Shown: piece after piece, positions 1-8,264 of the stretch
Position numbering within the stretch: the stretch's first letter is position 1
How the letters are laid out: each line of letters opens with the position of its first letter
Assembly (NCBI GenBank): GCA_023421735.1
Contig: JAEZSP010000001.1
Span: 124,001 to 188,000 of the forward strand
Source: Bacillota bacterium
GTDB lineage: Bacteria; Bacillota_A; Clostridia; Christensenellales; Aristaeellaceae
Length of the DNA: 64,000 nucleotides
Reading direction: 5' to 3'
Notes under the pieces: model-generated
Databases searched by the model: none
Told to the model about the DNA's origin: nothing
The model's input: the letters and a program-made list of their open reading frames with translations, nothing else
Made by a program: the position numbers and the translations under genes

Positions 1-2
1 AG

Positions 3-491
3 ATGCTCGAAAAATACCACAGGGCGCCCTCGCACGGCGCGACAGTGGGCGTCGGAACGCTGATGGTCTATCCCGCCTTTAAGAAATTTGCGCAGGAAGA
101 CATCACCGAGATCGACATCGCGTCCCTTGTGCCCATGCCGGATGCGAAACGCCGCGCATTTATGATCGCCTGCTACGGCAAGACCGCCGCAGAGACGATC
201 ATGGCGGAAAACCCGGGCGACTTTTTGACGGCCGAGGAACTTCGCCGCCGTGCCGCGCGCGCGAAGGAGCGGTTTGCGGACATCGCGGCGGTCATCGACG
301 AGATGCCGTCCTACGAGAAGGTCTACGAGGCGATGAAGCGCCTCGGCGCACCGCTGACGATGGCGGAGATCGGCGTCGATGCGGACATTGAAAAGACGTC
401 CCTTCTCTGCTGCAAGGATTACCGCACGCGCTACACGCTTTTCAAGCTGATCGACGAGATGGGACTGTCGAAACAGTACATCGGGGAATAA
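3..491 (+). CDS. sn-glycerol-1-phosphate dehydrogenase (AraM/EgsA-like), C-terminal part, truncated by window edge
   Basis: The visible 162 residues match the C-terminal, helical, metal-binding half of the iron-alcohol-dehydrogenase-like family that reduces dihydroxyacetone phosphate to sn-glycerol-1-phosphate. The stretch HGATVGVGT near the visible N-terminus carries a histidine typical of the metal site. Full family members are about 390-450 residues, so the nucleotide-binding half lies before the window and the first methionine seen here is probably internal. The gene ends 10 bp before ruvB and probably shares its transcript. The family assignment rests on this C-terminal region only; a related polyol dehydrogenase is possible. 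Confidence 0.75.
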   Translation: MLEKYHRAPSHGATVGVGTLMVYPAFKKFAQEDITEIDIASLVPMPDAKRRAFMIACYGKTAAETIMAENPGDFLTAEELRRRAARAKERFADIAAVIDEMPSYEKVYEAMKRLGAPLTMAEIGVDADIEKTSLLCCKDYRTRYTLFKLIDEMGLSKQYIGE

Positions 492-501
492 GGAGATCGG
501 A

Positions 502-1542
502 ATGCAGGACGAGGAAAGACTCATCACGACGGGCTTTCGGCAGGAGGACGACGAGCAGGAACAGTCGCTCCGCCCGCACAGCCTGGCAGAGTACTTCGGA
601 CAGACGAAGATCAAGGACAGTCTGAATGTGTACATGCAGGCGGCCCTTGCACGCCGCGAACCGCTCGACCACATATTGCTCTACGGTCCACCGGGTCTCG
701 GGAAGACCACGCTTGCGGGCATTATCGCCTCCGAGATGGGGCACAACATCCGCGTGACGAGCGGCCCCGCCATCGAGCGGCCGGGCGACCTCGCGTCGAT
801 TCTGACAAACCTTGCGACGGGTGACGTCTTGTTTATCGACGAAATTCACCGGCTGAGCCATGCCGTCGAAGAGGTACTGTATCCCGCGATGGAGGATTAC
901 GCGCTCGACATCATGATCGGCAAAGGGCCCTCCGCGCGCTCGATCCGGCTCGACCTTCCGAAGTTCACGCTCATCGGCGCGACGACGCGGGCGGGCATGC
1001 TGACATCTCCGCTGCGCGACCGCTTCGGCATCAGCTTCCGGTTGGAGCTTTACACGCCGGAGGAACTGTCGATCATCGTGCTGCGCTCCGCAAAGATACT
1101 GAAGATTGAATGCAACCGGGATGGCGCACTCGAGATCGCGAGCCGTTCGCGGGGCACGCCCCGCATCGCAAACCGGCTGATTCGGCGCATCCGCGATTTT
1201 GCCGAGGTCAAGGCAGGCGGCGTGATCGATCTGCCGGTCGCGCAGGACGGGTTGGACATGCTTGAGGTGGATGTGCTTGGCCTGGACCGCACCGACCGGA
1301 TGATGCTGATCACCATGATCGAAAAATTCGGCGGCGGCCCGGTGGGACTCGACACCCTCGCGGCGGCAACGGGCGAGGATGCGGGCACGATCGAGGATGT
1401 GTACGAGCCGTTTCTGCTTCAGCTCGGCTTCATCATCCGCACGTCGCGCGGACGCATGGCGACCCCGCAGGCGTACCACCACCTCGGAAAGACGCCGCCG
1501 CAGACCGACTCCGGTTCCACACAGACGAGAATGGATATTTGA
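502..1542 (+). CDS. ruvB: Holliday junction branch migration ATPase RuvB
   Basis: RuvB is the hexameric AAA+ motor that, with RuvA, drives branch migration of Holliday junctions in recombinational repair. The 346-residue length is normal. Visible features are Walker [10 protein letters not shown] (residues 62-70), Walker B FIDEIH (111-116), the sensor stretch GATTRAG (about 159-165) with the arginine-rich segment after it, and a C-terminal winged helix containing [11 protein letters not shown]. The start follows a GGAG-like site just after the previous stop. queA follows after 3 bp, an order common in Clostridia (ruvA-ruvB-queA); ruvA is not in the window. Identity is very secure. Confidence 0.98.
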   Translation: MQDEERLITTGFRQEDDEQEQSLRPHSLAEYFGQTKIKDSLNVYMQAALARREPLDHILLYGPPGLGKTTLAGIIASEMGHNIRVTSGPAIERPGDLASILTNLATGDVLFIDEIHRLSHAVEEVLYPAMEDYALDIMIGKGPSARSIRLDLPKFTLIGATTRAGMLTSPLRDRFGISFRLELYTPEELSIIVLRSAKILKIECNRDGALEIASRSRGTPRIANRLIRRIRDFAEVKAGGVIDLPVAQDGLDMLEVDVLGLDRTDRMMLITMIEKFGGGPVGLDTLAAATGEDAGTIEDVYEPFLLQLGFIIRTSRGRMATPQAYHHLGKTPPQTDSGSTQTRMDI

Positions 1543-1545
1543 ACG

Positions 1546-2568
1546 ATGAAGACATCCGATTTCATGTATGAGCTGCCGGAATCTCTGATTGCGCAGCACC
1601 CGGTAGAGCCGCGCGACCATGCCAGGCTCATGGTTCTGAACAAGGAAGACGGCGGCATCGAGCACAGGCATTTTTACGACGTTGTTGACGAGCTGAATCC
1701 GGGCGACGTCATGGTTATCAACGAGACGCGCGTCATTCCGGCGCGCCTGCTGGGCGAGCGCGTACCGACAGGCGGCGCATGCGAAATCTTTCTGCTCAAA
1801 CAACTGGCGCCCAAGAAATGGGAAACGCTCGTGCGTCCCGGCAGGCGGCTGCGGGAGGGCGCAAAGGTATCGTTTGGCGACGGACGGTTGACCGCCGTGA
1901 TCGGCGAAACCACCGAGGCGGGCGGGCGCATTGTGGACTTTTCGTGTGAAGGAACGTTCGAGGAAGCGCTCGACGCCCTGGGCGAGATGCCCCTTCCCCC
2001 CTACATCCACGAGAAACTCGCCGACCGGGAGCGGTATCAGACGGTGTACGCCAGGCAGAAGGGCTCTGCAGCTGCGCCGACCGCCGGACTGCACTTCACG
2101 CCCGAATTGCTCGACCGCATCCGGCATAAGGGCGTCGAAATCGTGCCAATCCTTTTGCACGTCGGACTCGGCACATTCCGTCCCGTCAAGGTGGACGACG
2201 TCGAGAACCACGAGATGCACTCGGAGTACTATGAAGTGACCCAGGACGCGGCAAATCGCGTCAATGCGGCGCGTGCGCGCGGCAACCGGATCTTTGCAGT
2301 CGGCACGACGAGCGTGCGAACGCTCGAATCCGCATGCGAAAACGGGAAGCTCCTGGCGAAAAAGGGCGACACGAATATTTTTATCTATCCGGGCTATCAA
2401 TTCCAACTGGTTGATTGCCTGATTACCAATTTCCATCTCCCCGGCTCCACGCTCATCATGCTTGTGAGCGCGTTCTACGGCCGGGAACGGGCGCTCGCCG
2501 CGTATGAGACGGCGGTACGGGAAAACTACCGATTTTATTCCTTCGGGGACGCGATGCTGATTCGGTAA
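1546..2568 (+). CDS. queA: S-adenosylmethionine:tRNA ribosyltransferase-isomerase QueA
   Basis: QueA transfers and isomerises the ribosyl group of S-adenosylmethionine onto 7-aminomethyl-7-deazaguanine in tRNA, giving epoxyqueuosine at the wobble position. The protein is 340 residues, the family norm. Recognisable segments are the N-terminal [19 protein letters not shown], the central [18 protein letters not shown], and the C-terminal [17 protein letters not shown]. The gene starts 3 bp after ruvB and is probably translated from the same message. tgt usually follows in other Clostridia but here a Tet(M)-like GTPase does. Confidence 0.97.
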   Translation: MKTSDFMYELPESLIAQHPVEPRDHARLMVLNKEDGGIEHRHFYDVVDELNPGDVMVINETRVIPARLLGERVPTGGACEIFLLKQLAPKKWETLVRPGRRLREGAKVSFGDGRLTAVIGETTEAGGRIVDFSCEGTFEEALDALGEMPLPPYIHEKLADRERYQTVYARQKGSAAAPTAGLHFTPELLDRIRHKGVEIVPILLHVGLGTFRPVKVDDVENHEMHSEYYEVTQDAANRVNAARARGNRIFAVGTTSVRTLESACENGKLLAKKGDTNIFIYPGYQFQLVDCLITNFHLPGSTLIMLVSAFYGRERALAAYETAVRENYRFYSFGDAMLIR

Positions 2569-2621
2569 CGTCCCTCCCCATAACGACTGCGCGGCAAGCC
2601 GCGGGAAACAAGGAGGCCATC

Positions 2622-2732
2622 ATGAAGAGGATTGACAGATTCATTTGCGCAAACATCTCTCGGATCAGAGGAGAATTGTATCCATATGAAGATCGTCAAT
2701 TTGGGCATCCTTGCGCACGTCGACGCAGGTAA
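2622..2732 (+). CDS. possible 36-residue leader peptide overlapping the start of the ribosomal GTPase gene
   Basis: An ATG at 2622 has a strong AAGGAGG site (2610-2616) at ideal spacing and opens a frame that runs through the start of the downstream gene and stops at 2730-2732 in a different frame. The predicted peptide begins MKRIDRFICANISRIRGE and ends in four arginines. A small GC hairpin (2590-2603) lies just upstream. Tet(M)-type genes are often preceded by regulated leader ORFs, so a role in translational or attenuation control is plausible, but this is inferred from position and ribosome binding site only. Confidence 0.4.
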   Translation: MKRIDRFICANISRIRGELYPYEDRQFGHPCARRRR

Positions 2733-4575
2733 AACAACGCTTACCGAGGCCATATTGCACCATGCGGGCGCCGTCCGCACCGCCGGGCGCGTCGACGACG
2801 GAACGACCATTACAGACTCCATGGCGGTTGAAAAGCAGCGCGGCATCACCGTGCGCGCGGCAACCGTCTCGTTCCAATACCGGGACGTCAAGGTCAATCT
2901 CCTCGACACGCCCGGACACATGGACTTCATCGCGGAAGTGGAACGCTCGCTGCGGGTGCTCGATGCCGCGCTCCTCGTCGTCTCCGCCCGCGAGGGCGTG
3001 CAGACGCAGACGCGCAGGCTCTTTGCCGCGCTCAAGTCGCTCTCCATTCCAACCATCTTTTTTATCAACAAGCTCGACCGCGCGGGCGCAGACCCGGACG
3101 GCGTTATCGCGCAGATTCGCGCGTTGCTCACAGAAAAAGCGCTGCCCATGCAGACGCCATCTGAGATGATCCCACTTGCGCATTTATCCGAGCCGCTCAT
3201 GGAAGCGGACGATCAGCTCCTCGAAGCGTTCGTCGAAGGCGAGAACATTACGCCCGCCATGCGGGAGGCCGCGCTTTGCCGCGCGGTGAAGTCCTGCGCC
3301 GTCTACCCCGTGTACTTCGGTGCGGCGCTGCGGGAAATGGGCGTCTCGGAGCTCATGGACGCCATCGCAACCGTGCTCCCCGGCGCGGATACGCCCAAGG
3401 AGCCGCTTGTGGCGGAAATCTACAAGATTGAGCGCCTGCCGAAACTGGGGCGGGTCTGTTACGCGCGCGTATGGAGCGGCATGCTCCGGCGCGGTGCGTC
3501 GCTGCGGCACGGCGAGGACTGGCTGCGCGTGAAGCAGCTCATGGCGCTCGAAAACGCGCACCGCACGAGCGTCGATGCGGTGCCCTCCGGCGACATCGCG
3601 GCGCTCGTGGGGCTCGATCGACTTCAGATCGGCGACGTGGTATCGGACAGCGAGGCCGGGCGGGAATCCCGGCAGGTGAAAATCGCAGAGCCTCTCCTCT
3701 ACAGCAAGGTAAGCTGTGACGACGCGGACCGGGGAAACGTATTGTCCGCGCTCTATGAACTCGCGGACGAAGACCCCCTTCTCGCAGTCGAGATCAGCGA
3801 GCTGACGGGGGAAGTCCTCGTACGGATCTTTGGCGAGGTGCAGATGGAGATCATCGTGACGCTGCTCCGCGACCGCTTCGGCCTTGAAATCACGCTCGAC
3901 GAGCCGCGCACGGTGTTCCGCGAAAAACCGCTGGGCATCGGCGCAGGCGGGATCGCCTGGGGCGAGACGCACTATCAGGCCTCGCTTTCCGTGAAAGTGG
4001 AATCCTGTGACGCGGACGGGATCGAGTACGTGTCCGGCGTAGATTTTGGCTACCTCACCCAATCGTTTCAAAACGCGGTGCGCGAGGGGGTTCTCGATTC
4101 TCTGCACCACGGCGCTTGCGGTTGGCAGGTGTTCGGCGCGCGCGTGACGCTCACAGACGCCTACTTCAATTCCGTTTCATCGACGCCCGCGGATTTCCGG
4201 AACATCGCGCCGCTCGCCGTCCACAAGGCGCTTTTGGCATGCGGGGTGCGCATCTACGAGCCGTACGTCGACTATGTCCTGCACGTCCCCGCCGACTGCG
4301 CCGCGCGCGCGGCCTACGACATCTCCACCATGCGTGGAAGCATAGAAACAACGTATGCCCAGAGTGATCTGATGGTCTACGAAGGCGCGGTGCCCCTCGA
4401 GACCTCGCGCGCCTACCCGCGCGTGCTTGCTGCATACACAAAAGGCCTCGGCATGCTGGATACCCGTCCGGGGGACTACAGACCCTATCCCGGTGAGGCG
4501 CAGTCCATGGCGCGCGCGGGGTACGATCCCGCAAACTTTGAAAAGTACCTGCTGCAAAAGGCAGGGCGCATGTAA
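2686..4575 (+). CDS. Tet(M)/TetP-like ribosomal protection GTPase
   Basis: This 629-residue translational GTPase resembles EF-G and the tetracycline ribosomal protection proteins. GTPase motifs are G1 AHVDAGKT (10-17), G3 DTPGH (74-78) and G4 NKLD (128-131), followed by EF-G-like domains II to V. The domain IV tip reads YFNSVSSTPADF at 493-504, where true Tet(M) proteins have YSPVSTPADF; the conserved proline is lost and a residue is added. The start at 2686 is chosen because AGAGGAG lies about 10 bp upstream and homology begins at MKIVNLGILAHVDAGKT. It may be a housekeeping relative rather than a resistance determinant. A strong terminator follows. Confidence 0.85.
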   Translation: MKIVNLGILAHVDAGKTTLTEAILHHAGAVRTAGRVDDGTTITDSMAVEKQRGITVRAATVSFQYRDVKVNLLDTPGHMDFIAEVERSLRVLDAALLVVSAREGVQTQTRRLFAALKSLSIPTIFFINKLDRAGADPDGVIAQIRALLTEKALPMQTPSEMIPLAHLSEPLMEADDQLLEAFVEGENITPAMREAALCRAVKSCAVYPVYFGAALREMGVSELMDAIATVLPGADTPKEPLVAEIYKIERLPKLGRVCYARVWSGMLRRGASLRHGEDWLRVKQLMALENAHRTSVDAVPSGDIAALVGLDRLQIGDVVSDSEAGRESRQVKIAEPLLYSKVSCDDADRGNVLSALYELADEDPLLAVEISELTGEVLVRIFGEVQMEIIVTLLRDRFGLEITLDEPRTVFREKPLGIGAGGIAWGETHYQASLSVKVESCDADGIEYVSGVDFGYLTQSFQNAVREGVLDSLHHGACGWQVFGARVTLTDAYFNSVSSTPADFRNIAPLAVHKALLACGVRIYEPYVDYVLHVPADCAARAAYDISTMRGSIETTYAQSDLMVYEGAVPLETSRAYPRVLAAYTKGLGMLDTRPGDYRPYPGEAQSMARAGYDPANFEKYLLQKAGRM

Positions 4576-4582
4576 AAAAAGG

Positions 4583-4613
4583 CTCCCTCCGCGCAGGAGG
4601 GAGTTCTTTTTTT
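4583..4613 (+). terminator. Rho-independent terminator, probably bidirectional
   Basis: An 8-bp perfect stem CTCCCTCC/GGAGGGAG (4583-4590 with 4596-4603) is followed by a T run on the plus strand. An A run just upstream gives a T run on the minus strand, so it can end both the GTPase gene and the convergent ornithine-synthase-like gene. Confidence 0.9.
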
Positions 4614-4619
4614 CGGGGA

Positions 4620-5819
4620 TCAGTTGCCCGTTGGAAGCCCGGCATTGTCGGACATGATATGCTCCGGCACTGAACCGCGCCGGCGAACGATGCGCTTGAC
4701 CTGTGCCTTTTGGAGCATGCGATAGGGATACGACGTGTCGCGGTTTTGCACGCGCACGATTTCGTGATTGACGATCTCGCCGCCGCGCATATCATAGGCT
4801 GCGTCCAGCACGGGATTTGCGCGCGCCGCGAGGAAGTCGGCCAGATAAGGAAGAAGCGCAGTCGAAATTTCCCAGGACGCGCTGTCCCACAGGAGGGACG
4901 GCGTGTGATCGACCGAATAATAGAGAAGCTTTCCAATCTGGAAGAGCGGCTCGGTAAAGCTCGATGGGCGCGCACCGGGGAAGCCCATACCCGCATCGCA
5001 GCTCACATCCACGACGAGACATTCATGCGTAAACAGTGCCAGCTCATCCTCCGCAACAAAGGTCACGGGCGCACTGGGCGATTGGAGGATGCCGTTCACG
5101 ACGATGTCCGCGCGCACCAGAAGGTCGATCAAGCGAATCTGCGCCCCATCTTCATCGACCATGAGCCGCCCATCCTCGCCGGGATAGAACCGCAGGAAGC
5201 GAACGCCCGGCGTCTGATTGCCGACCAGATGCGAGGCGCGCCGGGTTACGACGTCGATGTCGTAAATGCCGTGCCCTTGCAGCGCGCGGATGGCGCCGCG
5301 ACTCACCGAGCCGAAGCTCAGAACGACGGCCCTTCTGCGCGGACCATAAAAGCCATCAATGCCCCGCAACGTCATCGCATGCTGCACGCCGCAGTAGCCT
5401 GCGAGTTCGTTGTTCTTTTGGAATATATGAACGCGCCCGCGCCGCGTCTGGTGATTCATGTTTTCAAATGCGACGAGCGTCAGCTTTTTATCGATGGCGA
5501 TCTGCGTGACTTCCATCTGCTGGACGCTGTGAATCCAGCCCCAGACGATCATTCCATCGCGCATCTCCCGAAAGTCTGCGGCGATCGGCTTGGGAATGAG
5601 CACCGCGTCGCACGTCTTCAGTATTTCATCGCGTGTGAGAAGTTCATTCCCCGTGAATGCGGAAAGTTCCTCGTCGCGCATGCCAAACGGCAGCCCATAA
5701 CCCTGCTCAAATACGAGGTCACCCCGCAATTCAGGCGCGATCCGGGATAAATGTGCCGGATGAAGCGCCACGCGCTTTTCATTTTCCTTGTATGAGGTCC
5801 CTACAGTTCCTGTTCGCAT
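4620..5819 (-). CDS. N5-(carboxyethyl)ornithine synthase-like protein (alanine dehydrogenase/PNT family)
   Basis: The 399-residue protein has the N-terminal alanine dehydrogenase/transhydrogenase signature KENEKRVALHPAHL (about 11-24), followed by a Rossmann-type domain with LSFGSVSRGAIRALQ. Segments such as WGWIHSVQQMEVTQIAIDKKL and FQKNNELAGYCGVQHA are, from memory, closer to lactococcal N5-(carboxyethyl)ornithine synthase than to alanine dehydrogenase. That enzyme condenses pyruvate with ornithine using NADPH. The protein is longer than the roughly 310-residue enzyme, with an extra C-terminal segment. It has an excellent AAAAAAGGAGG ribosome binding site and its own promoter. Substrate is uncertain; alanine dehydrogenase is the main alternative. 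Confidence 0.7.
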   Translation of the reverse strand: MRTGTVGTSYKENEKRVALHPAHLSRIAPELRGDLVFEQGYGLPFGMRDEELSAFTGNELLTRDEILKTCDAVLIPKPIAADFREMRDGMIVWGWIHSVQQMEVTQIAIDKKLTLVAFENMNHQTRRGRVHIFQKNNELAGYCGVQHAMTLRGIDGFYGPRRRAVVLSFGSVSRGAIRALQGHGIYDIDVVTRRASHLVGNQTPGVRFLRFYPGEDGRLMVDEDGAQIRLIDLLVRADIVVNGILQSPSAPVTFVAEDELALFTHECLVVDVSCDAGMGFPGARPSSFTEPLFQIGKLLYYSVDHTPSLLWDSASWEISTALLPYLADFLAARANPVLDAAYDMRGGEIVNHEIVRVQNRDTSYPYRMLQKAQVKRIVRRRGSVPEHIMSDNAGLPTGN

Positions 5820-5848
5820 AAAAGCCTCCTTTTTTCCACTTTTTCTTA

Positions 5849-5877
5849 ATTATAACATATGATGGAATAAGTTGCAA
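5849..5877 (-). promoter_or_regulatory. promoter of the ornithine synthase-like gene
   Basis: On the minus strand, TTGCAA (5877-5872) and TATAAT (5854-5849) are separated by 17 bp, a near-consensus vegetative promoter about 30 bp before the start codon. Confidence 0.7.
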
Positions 5878-5920
5878 ATTTCATCCCATTGCGCATCCTT
5901 CCAGTCATCAGGATTCCCCA

Positions 5921-5957
5921 AAACACAAAATGCGCCCACCCGGCATGCAGGGTGGGC
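5921..5957 (-). terminator. terminator after the C39-like gene
   Basis: A 7-bp stem GCCCACC/GGTGGGC (5934-5940 with 5951-5957) is followed on the minus strand by TTTTGTGTTTT, just downstream of the stop codon at 5976. Confidence 0.8.
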
Positions 5958-5975
5958 GGTCTGAAAGAGAAAGCT

Positions 5976-6632
5976 TTATCGCTTGTAGAGCAGATTGACA
6001 TCCATCGCAAGCAGAAGCGGCACCCAATACATGGCGTGGGAAACCGTCATACCAACTTCGACGCCGGAGTTATTGATGACGAGGTTTGCGACTTGCGAAG
6101 GAGGGATCACCTCGCGCACCTCGCCGCGGATGCGGCGGTCAGCGCTCTCACACGCGCTATCGAGGATCAGAATCTGCTTTTCTCCGTTCACTTCCCGGCA
6201 ACCGAGGATTGCAACGATGTGACCGACGCGCAGATTGCCCATGGCGCAGCCGCCCGATTGGAGCAGCTTCCAGAGCTTAGGTGGATCGTTGACCAAGCCG
6301 TCGCCCTCATAGCGAAAGCCGTATTTTTCATCGAGTCCGGCCTCGACCATGCCGCGCAAAAGTTCGGGCCGGTCGGTTCCGTCGTCGCCGCGCCCGCCGC
6401 ACTTTTTTGAAAAATCGGCAAGCGCCTCCACGTCAATCTCCTCGCCCGTCATCCACTGGATGATAAAGGACATGGAGAAGATGCCGCATCCCGCGCTGTG
6501 CAGATTCTCCGTGCCGCCCTGATATTCGTACAGGTGCGTCCAATCGGGCGAACTCTGGTTGCAATACCGGATGTCTCGCCCTTCATAATCAAAGCGAATG
6601 ACCTTGGGTGAGATTTCTCTTCCGTAATTCAA
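5976..6632 (-). CDS. C39-like (papain-fold) hypothetical protein
   Basis: The 218-residue protein has no clear signal peptide. It carries the layout of a C39-like peptidase domain: a cysteine in SAGCGIFSM (C49), a histidine in VGHIVAI (H138) and an aspartate in LILDSA (D158), consistent with a Cys-His-Asp triad. The AGCG motif is typical of the C39_2 group. It starts 3 bp after the stop of the cupin gene, so the two are co-transcribed. The function is unknown; a peptidase or peptidoglycan-related amidase is possible but is inferred from motif order only. Confidence 0.65.
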   Translation of the reverse strand: MNYGREISPKVIRFDYEGRDIRYCNQSSPDWTHLYEYQGGTENLHSAGCGIFSMSFIIQWMTGEEIDVEALADFSKKCGGRGDDGTDRPELLRGMVEAGLDEKYGFRYEGDGLVNDPPKLWKLLQSGGCAMGNLRVGHIVAILGCREVNGEKQILILDSACESADRRIRGEVREVIPPSQVANLVINNSGVEVGMTVSHAMYWVPLLLAMDVNLLYKR

Positions 6633-6635
6633 TGT

Positions 6636-7175
6636 TCAGTCCTCCTCGATCTTGGGAATCCGCAGTATGCGATCGTCCAGAAAGATGTCCGCCTCGTCGG
6701 TACTGGTGGTCGAAAATTCGCTCACGATGGCGCCCTCCGGCCCCGCCGCAAACCAATGCCACGTGTCCGGCACGAGCGTATACTGATCGCCCGATTTCAA
6801 AATAATTTCATGAAATACGCTGTATGCGCCGAATTGGGGCGGTTCGACCGCGCGATTTTTCGTCTCCTCGCCGGGCACATACACGTAGACCGTGCCCATG
6901 CGGCAGCGGAACGTCTCCTCCTTGCCGGGACACCCTTGCACGGTCGGGTGCCTGTGCTGCGGACAGACCTGATTCGGAAAGAGCACCAGTTCCTTTGCAC
7001 ACACGCGATCCGTGTTGACGTATGTCACAATTTCAAGCCCCGTCTTTTCCAGTTCCCCCAGCCCGAAGTCCGCGACCTCAATATTCGCGCGCTCGGTCTG
7101 CGTGAGTGCGATGCCCGCGCGCACAAACATCTTATACGCGCGATCCTGCGCCTTTTTGATCTCGGAACGCTTCAT
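6636..7175 (-). CDS. D-lyxose/D-mannose isomerase-like cupin
   Basis: The 179-residue protein matches the cupin-fold D-lyxose isomerase family, which interconverts D-lyxose with D-xylulose and D-mannose with D-fructose. The likely Mn-binding residues are H74 and H76 in CPQHRHPTVQGCPGKEE, E87, and H140 in PDTWHWF. The start at 7175 (MKRSEIKKAQ) is preferred over longer readings because GAGGTGA lies just upstream and homology begins there. It is the first gene of a two-gene unit and diverges from the aldolase gene. The pairing with a nearby alpha-mannosidase suggests mannose use. Confidence 0.8.
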   Translation of the reverse strand: MKRSEIKKAQDRAYKMFVRAGIALTQTERANIEVADFGLGELEKTGLEIVTYVNTDRVCAKELVLFPNQVCPQHRHPTVQGCPGKEETFRCRMGTVYVYVPGEETKNRAVEPPQFGAYSVFHEIILKSGDQYTLVPDTWHWFAAGPEGAIVSEFSTTSTDEADIFLDDRILRIPKIEED

Positions 7176-7193
7176 CCTGTTCACCTCGCGGTC

Positions 7194-7223
7194 ATTATAG
7201 CATCTCGTGCGCATTCTATGCAA
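7194..7223 (-). promoter_or_regulatory. promoter of the lyxose isomerase-like gene
   Basis: On the minus strand TTGCAT (7223-7218) and TATAAT (7199-7194) are 18 bp apart. It lies back to back with the aldolase promoter. Confidence 0.6.
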
Positions 7224-7229
7224 GTGTTC

Positions 7230-7258
7230 GTTACTTTTCTGCCAAAATGGTGTATAAT
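7230..7258 (+). promoter_or_regulatory. promoter of the aldolase gene
   Basis: A perfect TATAAT at 7253-7258 is preceded at 16-17 bp by a poor -35 (GTTACTT). The start codon follows 38 bp later. Confidence 0.5.
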
Positions 7259-7296
7259 AAAGACAGGAAAGATCAAATGAAAGCGAGGATGCATTT

Positions 7297-8184
7297 ATGA
7301 ACACAGAACAGTTGAATCGGATTCAGACAGGAAAGGGGTTCATTGCGGCTCTTGATCAGAGCGGCGGCAGCACGCCGAAGGCACTCCTCGCCTATGGGAT
7401 AGAGGCTGACCGGTACAAAAACGATGCCGAGATGTTCGATCTCGTGCATGCCATGCGCACGCGCATCATCAAGGCTCCGGCATTTCAAGGCGAATCGATC
7501 CTAGGCGCCATCCTCTTCGAGGACACCATGAACCGCAAAATCGACGGAAAATACACGGCGGATTATCTATGGGACGTCAAGGGTGTCGTTCCGTTTTTAA
7601 AGATTGACAAGGGGCTCGAAGCCGTGAAAGACGGCGTACAGGTCATGAAGCCAATCCCAGGGTTGGACGAATTGCTCGACCAGGCTGTATTGCGCCACGT
7701 ATTTGGAACCAAGATGCGCTCAGTCATCAAGGAAGCCAATTCAGACGGCATCAAGGCGATCGTCGACCAGCAATTTGCAATCGGCAAACAGATCGCCGCG
7801 AAGGGCCTTGTTCCCATACTGGAACCCGAGGTGGACATCAAGAGCACGACCAAGGCCGAGGCGGAAATTCTTCTGAAGGCGGAGATTGAAAAGCATCTTG
7901 CTGCGCTGCCGGTGGATGCGAAGATCATGCTGAAACTTACAATTCCGACTGAGGTGGATTTCTACAGGGATCTCATGTCGGATCCGCGCGTCGTGCGCGT
8001 GGTCGCACTCTCCGGAGGATACACGCAAAGCGAGGCAAACGAAAAGCTCAAGCATAACCATGGACTGGTCGCGAGCTTCTCCCGTGCGCTTGCGGAAGGG
8101 CTTTCCGACGCGCAGACGGATGCCGAATTTGACGCAATGCTTGCCGCGTCGATCAGAGCCATCTATACCGCATCGATTACCTAA
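7297..8184 (+). CDS. fda: fructose-bisphosphate aldolase, class I
   Basis: This 295-residue enzyme cleaves fructose-1,6-bisphosphate to two triose phosphates using a Schiff-base lysine. The N-terminal [20 protein letters not shown] and [15 protein letters not shown], then [17 protein letters not shown] and [11 protein letters not shown], are typical of the short bacterial class I aldolases; no metal ligands of class II enzymes are present. The gene is monocistronic or nearly so, with its own TATAAT promoter and a hairpin after it. Class I enzymes of this length are frequent in anaerobic Clostridia. Confidence 0.95.
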   Translation: MNTEQLNRIQTGKGFIAALDQSGGSTPKALLAYGIEADRYKNDAEMFDLVHAMRTRIIKAPAFQGESILGAILFEDTMNRKIDGKYTADYLWDVKGVVPFLKIDKGLEAVKDGVQVMKPIPGLDELLDQAVLRHVFGTKMRSVIKEANSDGIKAIVDQQFAIGKQIAAKGLVPILEPEVDIKSTTKAEAEILLKAEIEKHLAALPVDAKIMLKLTIPTEVDFYRDLMSDPRVVRVVALSGGYTQSEANEKLKHNHGLVASFSRALAEGLSDAQTDAEFDAMLAASIRAIYTASIT

Positions 8185-8220
8185 GAATCCGCAACATCGT
8201 TGCCTATACTTTTCCTCCCC

Positions 8221-8250
8221 CATGTGCTATAATCCCCTCAAAAGCACATG
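8221..8250. promoter_or_regulatory. operator-like inverted repeat around a -10 box, before the alpha-mannosidase gene
   Basis: Perfect 8-bp arms CATGTGCT (8221-8228) and AGCACATG (8243-8250) flank 14 bp; TATAAT (8228-8233) overlaps the left arm. The -35 is poor (TTGCCT at 8200 is too far), so activator dependence is possible. Confidence 0.5.
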
Positions 8251-8262
8251 AGGGGGGTTTTT
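8234..8262 (+). terminator. hairpin with T run, overlapping the mannosidase ribosome binding site
   Basis: CCCCTC (8234-8239) pairs with GAGGGG (8250-8255), followed by TTTTTT. It can end the aldolase message, but its right arm is also the only Shine-Dalgarno sequence of the ATG at 8265. Confidence 0.5.
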
Positions 8263-8264
8263 TC

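Noticed and set aside
442..2436. Long minus-strand open frame opposite ruvB and queA
   Set aside because: It is antisense to two certain genes, rich in Arg, His and Ala as expected of a GC-rich shadow frame, and lacks a ribosome site or family resemblance.
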